A stretch of 64,000 nucleotides of DNA. It comes from Bimastos eiseni (taxonomy: Eukaryota > Annelida > Clitellata > Crassiclitellata > Lumbricidae). Below are positions 1-18,852 of the stretch, piece by piece (position 1 is the stretch's first letter; each line of letters opens with the position of its first letter). The translations under genes and the position numbers were made by a program. The notes below the pieces were generated by a model. It searched no databases, was not told where the DNA came from, and worked only from the letters and a program-made list of their open reading frames with translations. Location: contig OY365810.1 of NCBI GenBank assembly GCA_959347315.1, positions 29,254,924 through 29,318,923 of the forward strand. Direction: 5' to 3'.

Positions 1-553
1 TGAATATAAAATATAGCTAATTCAAGCAAGGAAATAAATATATAGCTAATTATATGCAAGCAAAATATCAAATATAAGTCACTATATCTGGATTGAATTT
101 TATGATTAGGCTAGACCTAGTGGTGGATGTCCTAACATTGAGACGAGTTCACTGCTGTCTGTTAATTCCTGTGGAGCAGACCGATAGTTACATAGTCATT
201 GCTGGTTGTGATCATTAAATGTCCTGGCGTTCATTTGATGCACATAACCTTGTAACTGACATAGATCTATCTATGACTTGTAATAATAATAATTTTACTA
301 CAAGTACTTTATGTATGTCTACTTATAGTGCTATTGGTTATACTTTTTTTGTAATTACCATGCTTGAGCTTCATATGGGGTTGACCTTACTTAACCCTTT
401 GCCCATAATAAAAAACGTTTGAATCCTGCCTGAACATTGCACTTTGTTATATTAAACTACAGTCATTTTTTCATAATTATGCAATTAACCGTTGTTGTGC
501 CTGCTATTCACAGCTTGCATTTTTTGTTGCAGATCCATATCACGTAACTCCAG

Positions 554-835
554 TGCAACATAAAAAAATGTGAAACTAGGCTTCCTGCTTTAGAGTCGAT
601 TGAACTTTGCAAGACTCCAGTGACAACTTTGTTGAGGCAATTTCTCATCTCCTCCATTCCTCAACGAGCGTCAATCTTTGTGAATAGATCTCGAACTTCT
701 AACACTGCATTCCTGCGGATCACCAGTCACTCTTTCGTGACTCTTCAGACATCGAATGCTTCGCATAACGAGACGACTAAACTGTCATCTGGCAATGGAT
801 TTGATTATGAAATGGTTGAGGTCGATGACGATTGA
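554..835 (+). CDS. Possible terminal exon of an unidentified gene (5' part outside the window)
   Basis: An open frame runs to a TGA at 833-835 and ends in an acidic tail (EMVEVDDD). Codon use and composition look coding, with little low-complexity sequence. There is no convincing start Met, so I read it as a last exon. Acceptors that keep this frame open are CAG ending at 553 and TAG ending at 579. The strongest polypyrimidine acceptor, ending at 532, would instead put early stops in all three frames, and the ORF would then be 3' UTR. I recognise no domain; the middle contains TTLLRQFLISSIPQRASIF and several Ser/Thr/Asn-rich stretches. A longish frame at 939-1244 directly downstream is probably 3' UTR. 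Confidence 0.3.
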   Translation, partial: CNIKKCETRLPALESIELCKTPVTTLLRQFLISSIPQRASIFVNRSRTSNTAFLRITSHSFVTLQTSNASHNETTKLSSGNGFDYEMVEVDDD

Positions 836-3343
836 AGGTTGTCAAGTGCTGACTAAGTTTACTAGACACTGGCTTTGCAATCCTTCATCATCGGTTGTGG
901 GTTAGAGTCCATGTGGCATGGCTTTCACTTAGAGACCTATGTCGGCTAGCTCTTCTTTCCTGCCCATTGCCACAGGCATCTTTGCAGTTCACCTAAGAAG
1001 GTACCGAGGAGAGGCGACTTCGATTGAAATTCAAGCCAACAGTTCAAGAGATAAATACCAGCGTCTTTGTTTCTATTCATCCCAGCTGATGTTTGTTTTT
1101 GCCAAGGCTCTGCCACAGATACTTGAAAGCATTCAGTTTTGCCAGACTTGCTCTAGGCGTTTATGTGGCAGCCCCTTTGACAGTGAGGCCACATTTGTTC
1201 AGTTTAGGACTTGTTGTAACAATGAAATCCATTGGCTAATTTAGGCTATTTACTGTGTTTTTATAAATGCCACACAGATCCAAGTGGAAGCCATTTTTAT
1301 TTTTTATATTGTTGTTTCTGGGGGATTTGTGCATATAGTTGCCTCTAATGTAGCTTTTATTCCACAGTTTGTATGCTGAAGGTGATCCACTAATAGCTGA
1401 CAGCAGACATAGTATTGCAGAGAGCTATAAGTTGGTTTTGATATTATCCCATCTAACAGTTACATCCTGCATTTGTGCTCATTACATATGATTTTGGTTG
1501 TCAATGTAAATAAATGAGAATAAGTGAAAAAAACAGAATTCTTGGCAGACCTGAGGCCAGAAACGTTATGCATCTATATAGGCTGTACAGAAGAAACTGC
1601 TCATAATTATATCTGAGTGAAATTAGAGCAGAAATGGCCAATAAATTCTGTAGATGTCGCTCTTAAAATGCTGGATGTGACGACTGAGGAGTGACTGGAT
1701 GCATTGGTGAGAGCCTCACAAATTGCATTTGCAGTAACATTAACAGTAACATTTAACAATTGAGCCTTCTAAGTAGACTCTATGGACAAATTGTTTTGCG
1801 TGTTTGTATCTATGATCATTTGGCAATGGCATTAGTTGGAAATAGATGGCAAGTCCTACAATGCATTGGGCCGAGTCCAGTACCTTCGTGATTCAAAAGG
1901 CTAATAACATGCTCAGAGACAAACTGCATTAGGTACCACTGAAAACATGACAGCATGCCCGTTACCCGTGTTCTGAGAAGTGATTGTAGCAGCATAATTA
2001 TGGTAGTTAGCCAAGGCAATGCTTGTGTTCCGTGTGTCTCTGCCACACTGGTAAAGGGTGCAAGACATTACTAGTCATAAGAAATGTTTGGGAACCATGC
2101 ATACCTTGAATTTGCTAATTTGCATTTATAATGAAAGCATTGTCTTGTTATGAATTTCAATCAGTATATAAGCATCTCTGTATCTTATGTGTAGATAAGT
2201 AGGTACTCAATTATTTGTGGGGTTATTCTTTTACTTGCGCATATGCGTTGAATTGCAACACAATACGTGTGTTATCATTCGCTTCAAGCTCGTTTGACTT
2301 TTGTTGCAAAGGCACCTTGGAACAGTTTGCACATTTTCGGTTCCAGACTGAATTGATGGTTTAGACATTCAATCAACGATTGCCTGATGATTTAGCATTG
2401 GTCCAATGTTTAACCCACTCACAGCCTTTACATTCCAATTCTTTTAAAAGGATGAATTAATAACTATGGAAAAGAAATCTGGTGTTAGGCTTGTTTATTA
2501 GCATACATTCCATGGGTCTGATTTTTGACATGAATATTATAATTGACTAGCTACATTTGGCATTTGTGTTGATGTGATTATGAGATAGAGTTGTTTTGCT
2601 AAGGACTTGCGTTGGGTCTTAGCCTTAGACGTGTTTTAGATCTTAACTTAATACAAGTAAGTGTGTAATATAGTGACTGAAAATTGTAATATAGTAATAT
2701 GAAGAAAACGACTGTAATTGTGGATTGTACATTATACAGTTTTCAAGCAGCCTTCAATATTTCTTTTGTTTTGGTAAAAAATGTTTTGATGTTTGCTAAA
2801 ATGCACCTGGAGATCTGTAACATGCACACACACACACACACACACATTCACTTCTCGAAATGCAGTTAATTCACTCTCTGTATATATGAATGAATGTCCA
2901 CATGTTTTCCAGTTGTGACGCTATATAATGCCAGCTCTTCGTTATCTACACTGACTTCCTGTATGTGAGAGTATCCGCTTGAGGCTGGCGCTCCTGATGT
3001 ATGGAGAATGTGCAAATTATTGAAATTATTATCTGCCTTCCACTGTTATACTCACAGGTCTGTTAAAGGCTGAGCCTCTCTTCAATGAGCATCCAGTGGA
3101 AGGCATGTTGTTCCTTGTACATGTCTTGTCTTTGGCTGGTGTTCATTCACAGTTTTAGTCCCTCCATCTCTAATTCTCTAACTCCTTGTGCTCCCAGCTC
3201 TCTTACGAGACTGTCCGCCACTCTGCACGAACTTACCTCTTCTATTATATTTATGGCTCTTAATCGTAAGCATAAACTCGATATTTATACTGTGCCTACA
3301 AAAGCAAAGTCATGAGAACCAGCTAATCCACAGGTGCTTGTTA
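836..3343. other. Non-coding stretch, probably 3' UTR then intergenic
   Basis: I see no exon-like frame with splice sites here. An AATAAA-type signal occurs near 1510, which would suit poly(A) addition for the upstream gene. A (CA)n microsatellite lies at about 2823-2846. The rest is featureless AT-rich sequence. Confidence 0.4.
2823..2846. repeat. (CA)n microsatellite
   Basis: About eleven uninterrupted CA dinucleotides in intergenic sequence. Confidence 0.9.
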
Positions 3344-4592
3344 GCAAAATCAATAGGCAGATATCAATATCCAAAGAGTCAGACAGGCAGACAGTCATTT
3401 GGCTAAGTAGGTTAGTGTTTAAAGTTGAAATTGCAAGATTCAATTGGCATAGAGGAAGAGCAGAAATCAGGATTTTGTGAGAAGCAGTGTTTTCAGTGTT
3501 TAGTAGATAACCTGTGATGAGCAAGATGTGAGGTTTTGGTCAGTTCGTATGATATGGATCAGATATTTTTCGTAATAGAGTCTACAGGTGGGAGTTTGTT
3601 CCAATGAGGTGAGAGTGAGACAGCTCTGGCTATAGAGCAATTTGCAAATTTTAGTGATGAGCGGTGTTGAGCACGAGACCAAAACCTCAAGACCAAGACT
3701 GAGAGGTCCAAGAGCAAGACCGGGTGGTCCAAGACCAAGATCGGGTGGTTCAAGACCGATAGTCCGAGACCAAGACCGATACTCTTGTTTATAAACAGTT
3801 CAATTCATTTAGACGCTAAAACGGAATAATACGCTTAAAACATTAATTTTATTGCTGAAGAATACTAATCTTAATAATTGTCCAGAAAACAGCTTTACCG
3901 GCCAGTCTGAACTTTTGCATGTTCAGCCCTTGGCTTCGGCCTGAAAATATCACACTGTAAATTACTTACAGTATAGGATAGGTAAATACTTCAAGACATC
4001 TGAACATGTAGATTAGTGTTTCGTTTGAATGGTGTAGGCCTATATTTGTACTCGGAATTGTAGGTTAACAGTGACTACACGTGGCCGACCACATAATTAT
4101 TAGATTGTTCCAAAACCTTGAAATTTGTCAAAGCAAATTTGAAAAGGCTGGTTCCGTTCCAAATGCAATTTTTGCCCATAGTAACATGTATACAGATGGC
4201 CAGCACTTCATAAACATCAGCACATCGATAACAATCGCCTATGGCATAAATATAATCGAAAATAACCGACAAACGTCAAAGAAATTGCTCTGATATGGCA
4301 AATGACCAAGAACGTTAACCTAAGACAGAGACCAATCCCAATACCGTTCCTTTAAGATCAAGACCGACGCATTCGAGACCAAGACCGAAGGTCCGAGACC
4401 AAGACCAAGATCGATGCATTCAAGACCAAGACAGCAGTTTTACGGTCTCGAGACCAAGACCGCGGTCTCCACACCACATCCCTGGTGATGAGGTGATCGA
4501 AGGGCAGATCAGCATAAAGGCGGAATAGGAATAGGTTGAACGAAGTGGTCGAAGAGTGAACAACAAACTGACACAAGTAGAAGGGTTGGAAC
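3344..4592 (+). repeat. Dispersed repeat R1, copy 1, split by a hAT-type insertion
   Basis: The segments 3344-3661 and 4485-about 4592 together align with 18853-about 19212. Shared landmarks in order are AAAATCRATAGGCAG, a purine-rich GAGGAAGAG block, TGAGGTTTT, GGATCAGAT, and at the far end GAACGAAGTGGTCGAA versus GATCGAAGTGGTTGAA. The interruption at 3662-4484 is a separate transposon. The repeat class is not recognised and it encodes nothing visible. Confidence 0.7.
3662..4484. mobile_element. hAT-type non-autonomous element, copy 1, with 8-bp TSD
   Basis: This 823-bp element is flanked on both sides by a perfect 8-bp direct repeat GTGATGAG (3654-3661 and 4485-4492), the target-duplication size of hAT transposons. 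Its ends are CGGTGTTGAGCAC and (reverse complement of the right end) CAGGGATGTGG, in the style of hAT termini (CAGTGTTGGG-like). Both subterminal regions are made of degenerate GAGACCAAGACC units. The core has no transposase frame, so it is a MITE-like derivative. An inverted relative lies at 37146-37837. It sits inside repeat R1. Confidence 0.8.
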
Positions 4593-5112
4593 TGGGACGT
4601 TATATTCTATTCACTAGTATTGCATTTCAGGACAGGACTCAGGAGTGATGTTATGGATGGGAGATTGTTGAGAGCACGGGCGAGAATTGTACTTCTGAAC
4701 CATAGTTAGGATCGCATCATCAAATTATGGTTGTATTGTACATTGCATAATGACTATGACTACAAAACTTCTATAGCGCCGTCATAATAATGCACAGTTG
4801 GTTTTCAGTTCTGGCCAAAAGAATGGTGCTACATGTCTCAATCATACCATGGATTTTCAACAAACTAGAAGCATTAAATCATATAGCGGAATTATTACCA
4901 AATTTACCAAATTCATACGAGCATTCATATCGGAGTGAAATAATGCCAAAAGTTCTTAAATTTATTCTGCATATTTGTTGAGGAGTTTCAAAGGGTGACC
5001 ATTAACCGCTTCTGGCGCGCTAGTGTTTAACGTATAAGCTTTGATCAGGGTTTGATGTAGTCGTTAATATTATTTAAAATCTAAATACCGGCAAGACGTG
5101 TAGATTTTAAAA
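4593..5112. other. Non-coding stretch upstream of NDUFAF7
   Basis: I see no exon. The last 150 bp before the NDUFAF7 start codon are AT-rich with no obvious TATA box. Any promoter here is unmarked by motifs I can recognise. Confidence 0.4.
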
Positions 5113-11719
<6,607 letters not shown>

Positions 11720-12101
11720 ACAACTCAGTCATGTCTTTTATCCCTTTAGTTTATGCTCGAGCTTGTCGGCACCAAGTTCTGAGGAGAAACTCAGAGTACC
11801 ACAGTTTGTTGGAAACTATGGCCAGGAATTTAATTGTCATGCTTTCACATTTTCTCAAGAATTGTCTGTGGCATTCAAGGGTCTGACCAAGAATGATGTG
11901 GTAGAAGCAGTTTCTTTGGTTCAATGACAGATTTTCACAGATGAAATGATTGCGATACAAATTACACCTGATACTTAGATTGCAATAGTAATATTGCTCC
12001 TCATAAACTCTTATACTTCTGATGTGATCGTGTAGTTCTGTTTTCAATTTCATTCTTGTGCATATATTTCTATTTCTCTGGGCCTCTGGTTCATTGCCCA
12101 A

Positions 12102-12644
12102 GGGCTCATCCACAAAGGACGTCCGCACCGAGGGGGAGGGGAAGGGAAAAATGCGGACGTCTGCATGTGACCATGCTAAATGATCGCCAAAAATCACGTC
12201 TAATGTGCATATGTTTCTATTTCTCTGGTAGTTATATCATATTGCATATGTTTAGATCTGTTGGGTAGCAACGTTTTGTGCCTTCAAGAGTTTCTTACAA
12301 GGCACTATATAAATAGCCTAATGCAAATACATAATCTTGGTTGTTTATTAGTAGCTTAAGGTTAAAAGGTTAAACTTCACATTTTGAGAGAATGATATAC
12401 GAAGCTTAGCGTTTACAGAATTTAAGTTTTTTACATAGCCTTTATTGAATCTCATTCTTTGTTAATAAATGTATTAAAAAGCGATGCAGTAAAATGAATA
12501 GGCTAACAGCAGTTTCAATGGTGACTGACACATGTGCGATGCGGTCGTCAGCAAAGAGGGGGAGGGGTAAGTCGAATGCGGACATGGGGGATGGGGGTAA
12601 AAAGGGTTTTTTGCTGGCATCCAGCGTCCTTTATGGACGATCCC
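12102..12644 (+). mobile_element. MITE family M1, copy 1
   Basis: Terminal inverted repeats: left GGGCTCATCCACAAAGGACG, right (reverse complement) GGGATCGTCCATAAAGGACG. G-rich blocks (GAGGGGGAGGGG) lie inside each end. There is no coding frame. Copy 2 is at 14438-15370 in the opposite orientation and shares the interior, including the AATAAATGTAT segment. Copy 1 lies in the 3' flank of NDUFAF7. Superfamily not assigned, because I see no clean target-site duplication. Confidence 0.75.
12464..12469 (+). terminator. AATAAA poly(A) signal candidate for NDUFAF7, inside MITE M1
   Basis: The clearest AATAAA I noticed in the NDUFAF7 3' flank, 745 bp after the stop. It lies in the interior of the M1 element and is conserved in the second M1 copy, so the transposon may supply the gene's cleavage signal. 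Use is inferred. Confidence 0.35.
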
Positions 12645-12999
12645 AATGGATATTCCGGCTCTGGGCGTGCATATATCACGTGCGAGATTGCATGATATGG
12701 TCGGAAAAGGTAAGACTATCGAGGACTATTCTAAGATTGCGGACAGAAGTAGAGCTAGTTCGCTTTCGATGAATGAGCGCCAATTCTCATCCGTGCTGCC
12801 TTGAGGTGTAGGCCTAGGCCTACTGAACACTTGATATAGATAGGCCTATGATGTCCAGGTAACCTGATCGCTGACAATTAATGTATTCCAACAGGCTTAA
12901 ATATTGCTAATAATTATTTACATGTCCAATGACGTCTAGGGTTTCTACGGGACAGTTTGTCTAAATTCCGGTCATGTACCGCGTACATCTCATGACAAG

Positions 13000-13304
13000 C
13001 AGAGCTGCAAACATTGGTTTTTTTTATTAAAAACCCCCCAAAATGGCAATTGTTTGGGTTTTTTAAATATTTTTTTAAAATTTACTAATAATTACTATTA
13101 TATTACTAATTAGGGGTTATTCAGTCTGAAATGAAGCTGAATTAATTATATAAACAAGCTGGAGCTCTTTTTTATGCTGTATTTGATGCTTTTTCTAACA
13201 AAACTGTTATTACAAGATCCAAAGGAAGACTAAAAACCAAAAAAGCAAATAAAAACAAAAAAAACAACTTGATTTTTTTTATATCTTGGGTTTTTGCACC
13301 CATG
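13000..13304. mobile_element. Possible hAT-like MITE M2, copy 1 (T/A-rich)
   Basis: Ends CAGAGCTGCAA and (reverse complement) CATGGGTGCAA. The interior is rich in GGTTTTT/AAAAACC runs and shares a long block with 20172-20508 (GGAGCTCTTTTTTATGCTGT and AAACTGTT). Ends of the CAGRGCTGCAA type suggest hAT, but I could not find an 8-bp target-site duplication. Confidence 0.5.
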
Positions 13305-13722
13305 AATTGACATGTAAGTCTATCTACGACGAGAGATATTGTAAAGGGGGTGGATGGATCGGATCATCAGAGTAAGAAGTCTTTAAGAGATTAGACGTTT
13401 TGTTGACGTGTAAAGCCTGGAGATAGAGAAGCTTGATGCAGATGATATTAGGTGACCGATGATATTGGTGGAGCAGCTAAGAACTTGCGAAATCCAAAAG
13501 GGGAACTTTTTAGAGTTGAGGGTGTCTTCAAATCATGTTTTTCTGAACATATTTCGTACTACTGTCGAATAAGGCAATTTTCGTGACTCGGTTTTTGGGT
13601 GGATCATGTTCGTATAAAATTAGGAAATCATTGACGATAATGACTATTCTTTTATATTTCGTTGTTGTTAGCAGTACCCTTAATGACTTTGGCACTTAGT
13701 TGGACCATGGAGAGTTATTTTT

Positions 13723-13733
13723 AAGATGGCGAC
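13723..13733 (+). promoter_or_regulatory. YY1-like motif upstream of the BTBD17-like start
   Basis: AAGATGGCGAC, about 110 bp upstream of the first in-frame ATG, matches the AANATGGCG core element common near animal transcription start sites. Single-motif evidence only. Confidence 0.3.
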
Positions 13734-13842
13734 TGCCATGGAAGCTTGTGAATGGTAATTTAAATGGTTGCTCAGCAGTGAGTTAATTAACCCACATGAG
13801 TTAAAGAGTGCGACCGTGACGCTGCGTTTTAAGCTGTGCAAA

Positions 13843-16800
13843 ATGACCGAGTTCAAAGAATGCTTTTCATACAGAGCCAACACTAAATTACATTCTCATC
13901 TTCACAACGGAGATTCGCAATCAGCTGGTGAGCCGAATGCCTGTTGTGCTACTGTGTTTGTATAGATTTTTGCTAACATTATCATATACACAGTTTTTCT
14001 GTAGTGACTGCTACACTTGTCGTATGTGGTTTTGATGAAAGTTTCGCTTGCTCACATGTATCTCTGAGAAGACAGTAAAGCGAGAGTGAACAGACCTCTA
14101 CTTTTCTGCAGTACAACTAACGAACCCTTGTTTGGTGGGATATGTTTTTGGAGCTTTTCCAGAATTTAAATGGTTGTATTTTAAATTCAGGAGTTGGGAA
14201 ATTGGTTGAAAGGCACAATGGCAGAGTCTTTAAAGTGCAACTTTGGCAAACAGCGTACAAAATTAATTGACACCAATGTCAACAAAATAGGCGTTATTTG
14301 TGGTTTCATCCTTGTTCCTATGATCATTAAATGAAATTTTTTTGTCTAACAGCTTTGCTGTCTTCATTGAGTTTTTAACTGGATTTTGTTGTTAGGGTAC
14401 TCTCTGATTGAACATTCTTAATTTGAATTCATGGCAAGGAGTCATCCATTAAGGACGTCATCAAAATAATCCTACTTTTTTACCCCCTCCTACTGACTCC
14501 TACTGACCCTCCCCTTTGTGGACGTCCGCATCACACATGTGTCAGACACCATTGCAACTGCTGATAATTATTTTACTGTATTGCTTTCGAATATACATTT
14601 ATTGACAAACTAGCTGTCAACCCGTGAAGAATCACAGGTTGGATAATATTTTAGCTCACGATTCAACTGCAATTGGCACTGTTCGTTCTAGCTGTTAACC
14701 CGCGAATAATCACGGGTCATACTTGATTTTAACGTTGCTATATTTGTGGTGAAGACACTTTGACATGGAGCTAACATAGGCCTACGCATTAATTAAACGA
14801 AACGGTCAACTGTAACACTGCAAGTTTGCCGCGGTCAATACTAAAATACGCATAAAATACACATTACCCATTAGGTCTTTGTTTGGTTTGAATAATTGCT
14901 AATATACTTACATTACATGATGAATTTAACTTTAATTACTGCATATATACTTACATAGACGCGAATAAAAAGTTTCGAAACACGAATCAACCATCTGTTT
15001 ACAGTGACTTTTAGATTTAACTTCTGTCCAATCACTCGCCTTAGATGTGACGTACAAAGCACATGATTTAGGTAATTATGTAGATAGGTAATGAGAATGA
15101 ATAAAAGCTATGAAAGAACTTAAATTTTATAAGCGCTTATTTGCATGTAAGCTTCGTATATTATTTCTCAAATGTGAAATATAACTGAAAGCTACTAATA
15201 AGCAACTAAGATTATGACATAATTGCCTTTACACGTGATTTTGACGATAATTTTGCTTGAACACATGTGAACGTCCGCGTAGTCCAAGACCTCCTCTCCA
15301 TGTTCGCACTTGTCCACATTTTCCCCTACCCCTCACCTCCTTGTTACGGACGTTCTTTGTGGATGACCCCAAGTTCATTTTAGTGATTTTGGTGATTACT
15401 TTAGTCACACCTTGTTTTTTTTATCATTAAACACGACACATGAATATCTTCTGCCTAAATTCGAGGCTGTATGAAAATTTCTTAATTATTACATACTAAC
15501 TTGCCTATCTGTATGCTGCTGTGATATTTATACGTGAATTGTTTTATGTGAACAGATTCAAATAATGTTAGCTTGCCAAGGCACAGTTCATCTCAGGAGG
15601 CTAATTCTCACGAGATGGCTCAAGAACTGGAGACAGGAAATGCCACTGAGTCAAGCAAAATGAAGCCCAGCACCCAGTCCTCGTTCGCTCATGATCATGG
15701 CCAGCATGTTGAAAACTCTCAGCGTCTTCTTGGCAAGATCACTTCACTCTTCGAAAGCCAGGATCTGAGCGACATCCAGATCATGGTGGGGCACAATATT
15801 TATTATGCTCACAAACTGATCTTGTGCTGTGCGAGTGATGTTTTTCGAGTCATGCTCATGAATCCGTCGTGGTCTGAGTCAAATCTGACAAAGATTGTGC
15901 TCAAGGAGGAACCGGAATGTGTTCAGGTCTTTGATTTCTTTCTGCGCTATCTCTACACTGGACAGATTCATTTAATGCACAACTCTGTCCTTGCCATACT
16001 GATGTTGGCTGACAAGTACAACATTGATGATCTGCAGGTAATGACTTCAATTCTTAGATAGCAGTTTCTTTAGGTATTTGTGTACAATTATTAGAAGATA
16101 TGGTCATCAGAAACTTTGTTATCACTTATTTAATTTTTACTGAATTCTTCTGACATTCTGACAGGTTATATATGTTACACATATTATTAAATGGACTTTC
16201 TTTTATTAAAATCATCTTAACCCTTTAACGACCAGCTGCGTATGTTTTCTCATACATTTTAGTACACGCTGGTCGTTAATGGGTTAAGCTCTTAAACGTT
16301 GAGAGAAAGAAAGACTTACTAAATTGCTTCTGTAGCTCAACTAAAAAATTAAGAGCATGAGCAAGATGGTGCCTTGCAAATTATTTAACACAAAATGCAG
16401 TGGACCAGTGTGAATGGTTTGCACCAATTGGATTTTGCTTTAAAACTCTGATCAAGTGCCAAGTGAAGTTCCCCTCTTGCTGTTGAAACATGGAGTTAGC
16501 TGATAGAATATTGAACGGTTCATAAATAGAAAAATCATTGTTAAATTGCCTTTGATTGGTATTTCAAAATTTTTTGATTACAATACAATTTCGTTTTGAT
16601 GTGTTATTCATTGTAGGAATTATGCCAAGAGTATATGTGCAGCCATCTAGTTTCGACGGTTGATAACAACCGTGCGATGTCTTGGCTGCACTACAGTTAC
16701 ATTGGTAATCATAGGAAACTGGCCAATGAGTGCAACCAGTTCATTCTGTGGAACTTTCACAAGGTCCTAAACACAAAGGACTTCCTGATGACTGACAAAG

Positions 16801-17633
16801 ACGTGCTTGTGAGCTTCCTTCGTCAGTCGGAGCTCGTCATACCCGATGAATACACTCTTTTCAAAGGTATTGCCAAGTGGATCCTCTACCAGAGCAATCG
16901 TTTTCCAGTTCCGCCTTCCGCTTTCCAGCACATGGCGCTTGAGGTCCTCGCCTGCATCCGGTTTCCGCTCATCCCGCCCGCACAGTTGGCTCTCGTCAGC
17001 TCAGATGTGCTCGCAGAAATGTTTCCCGAGTTTTTTGCGGAGAGGATCGTTGCGTCACAGACGTTTCACTCGTCAATGGAAGAGGCGCGTCGGTGGATGG
17101 CAAGTGCAAGCCGAGAGACGAGCAACTTCCTTCCGCGAAATTATACGAATGAGGTGTGGAGTACGACGCTTTCTATCGATCATTTCTCAACACTTGCACA
17201 ACACGAGATCCGACCATTGTTCTTCTCGACGCCGGTCAGCGCTGCTCAGTCGGACGAGAGCTTTTCATGGGAGTGGAACGTTGACCTCTATCCAAAGGGC
17301 ATCCACTTCCAGAAGTGCATCATGATCGGACTCTGGCGAAATCTGGAAATCGCTGGTGCCTTCTACAACACCATCCGGCTCGTGCTGGCCACGAAGACGG
17401 CTGAAAAACGCGACGTCGAAGTGGCCGTTCTCGTCACAGGTGTCCAGGACGATGTCGAGTACATTCGACGGGTTGTTCAACAAAGATGCATGTTTGACGA
17501 AGAAACGAGACAGTGTCATGTCAATGACATTGTGGCATATGACGAACTAAACTGTTCGAATTCGCCTTATCTGTGTGGGTCTGATGCCAATACGTTTAAA
17601 ATCACCATTGTCATCAAGCCAGTACTGTCATAA
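13843..17633 (+). CDS. BTBD17: BTBD17-like BTB/POZ and BACK domain protein, 3 exons
   Basis: Exons 13843-13927, 15556-16037 and 16617-17633 join in phase to 527 residues (human BTBD17 is about 478). Exon 1 starts at the first ATG after an in-frame TAA (13756-13758) and ends in phase 1 at GTGAGC; exon 2 opens in the matching phase. The N-terminal ~85 residues are polar and low-complexity. The BTB domain follows (DLSDIQIMVG at about residues 98-107, then AHKLILCCASDVFRVML and FLRYLYTGQIHL), then a BACK region (SELVIPDEYTLFKGIAKWI) and a BTBD17-type C-terminal domain with IPPAQL, FLPRNY and a final KITIVIKPV. Vertebrate BTBD17 and its relative LGALS3BP are secreted; this model has no signal peptide, so an intracellular role or a missed alternative first exon is possible. 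The function of this family is poorly known. Exon 3 is noticeably more GC-rich than its surroundings. Confidence 0.88.
14438..15370 (-). mobile_element. MITE family M1, copy 2
   Basis: About 930 bp in BTBD17-like intron 1, ending 185 bp before exon 2. Ends are GGAGTCATCCATTAAGGACG and (reverse complement) GGGGTCATCCACAAAGAACG. It is inverted relative to the copy at 12102. Inside it the motif TAGCTGTYAACCCGYGAA occurs twice about 80 bp apart (about 14610 and 14690), each followed by AATCACRGGT. Confidence 0.75.
16217..16287. repeat. 71-bp palindromic repeat (TTAACCCTTTAACGACCAGC family)
   Basis: Left arm TTAACCCTTTAACGACCAGC and right arm GCTGGTCGTTAATGGGTTAA pair almost perfectly around a short loop. 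It lies in BTBD17-like intron 2. Other copies are at 42500, 59105 and 59992. Confidence 0.8.
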
Positions 17634-18852
17634 TTTAGTCAGCTGTTATCTTGAAGAAGCAGAAACTGAGAGGCTGATCGATTTTTCTGACCATCAGAAA
17701 ACAGCGGAAACAGAATGGTATAATATTTCGTCTGAGAATAGCATTTATTGTTTTGCATATACGATTGCTGTAGTTCCGTATTTTACAAGCAGATGACTTT
17801 TAAGCAACTGTCTAGGAAGTACTATTGCCAGACGCAAGATTTCCAGTCTTTCTACCTTGTTTTTTGCATTTTTTACTTCTGTAATGCTCTGTAGCTTGTG
17901 TAACATAATCATCTCACACTTTGTTTGTAATGATTTCTGTATAGGCTTGCCAGTGCTTTCATGTGTGAATCGATGATGATGAGACCATGTGTTGTATATA
18001 AGCTTTGTATTATCGTGACAAGAAAATCAGTTATGGTGTACTCATAGGTTTTAATACTGTGCTTTTAATTATTCGGTCCAAAAAATTGGGTATGTAGTGG
18101 ACCAGTGGTAAAGAAATTGCATGGTAGTATTCATACACCTATACATGTTTGGCCAGTTATTTATCAGCATGTTTCATTTGATAGTCTTGGTAATTTATGT
18201 TCTGATTTTGCTGCCCTATTGGATGGATGATACGTGTTATCTGTTCTAATATAGTCATAAATTTGATGGCATGGTTTGATTCTGAAAAGGTTTACTTTTG
18301 AGGTAAGGTGCAGTTTGTGGGTGGAAGTTGTGGATTAGGGTAAGATTTGATGTTTGTATGGTCTGAACTAGTGTGGGGAAGTAGCCTGTCTGCTTAAAAT
18401 CATGCCATGCATTGGATTTTAGAATCGTGTTGAGTGACTTGGAATTGGAAATTTATCTTTAGGGCATCCCAAGCCAAAGAGCAGTTTCTACTTTTACAGC
18501 TGCTCAACCAGAAGATCATTGGCCTATTTAGGCTCCAGCATGTAAACCTAAGTCAAGGCAGCAGAGTTTATGAGTTTGCTTTTTACAGCCAGAAAGAGAT
18601 ATACCGTAAAACAACTATTCGTTTTCTATTCCTGAGTGCAGCAAATCTGATCATTTTATTAATCTAATCATATGCAGTTTCCATAATATGTGGTGATTAA
18701 AACTTCAACTATGTTGACATTTGAGCTACCTTGTATAGTTTGTGTCAGGACACATGCTCTAACAAGCTATATGTATATATATATATATAAATTTAGCGCT
18801 AGCCGGTTCAAGAGACTGACCAATGTGATGTAAACATTGATATACTCTAACC
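17634..18852 (+). other. 3' UTR and flank of the BTBD17-like gene
   Basis: No exon-like structure seen. An (AT)n run occurs at about 18773-18790. Open frames here (for example 18434-18667) lack splice context and coding character. Confidence 0.45.

Noticed and set aside
939..1244. 101-codon frame after the possible terminal exon
   Set aside because: No splice sites, no homology that I recognise and poor context; most likely 3' UTR.
11751..12197. 148-codon minus-strand frame beyond NDUFAF7
   Set aside because: It is antisense to the NDUFAF7 3' UTR and the start of MITE M1, with no motif or splice support.
16846..17325. 159-codon plus-strand alternative frame within BTBD17-like exon 3
   Set aside because: An Arg/Ser-rich shadow of the real reading frame in GC-richer coding sequence.
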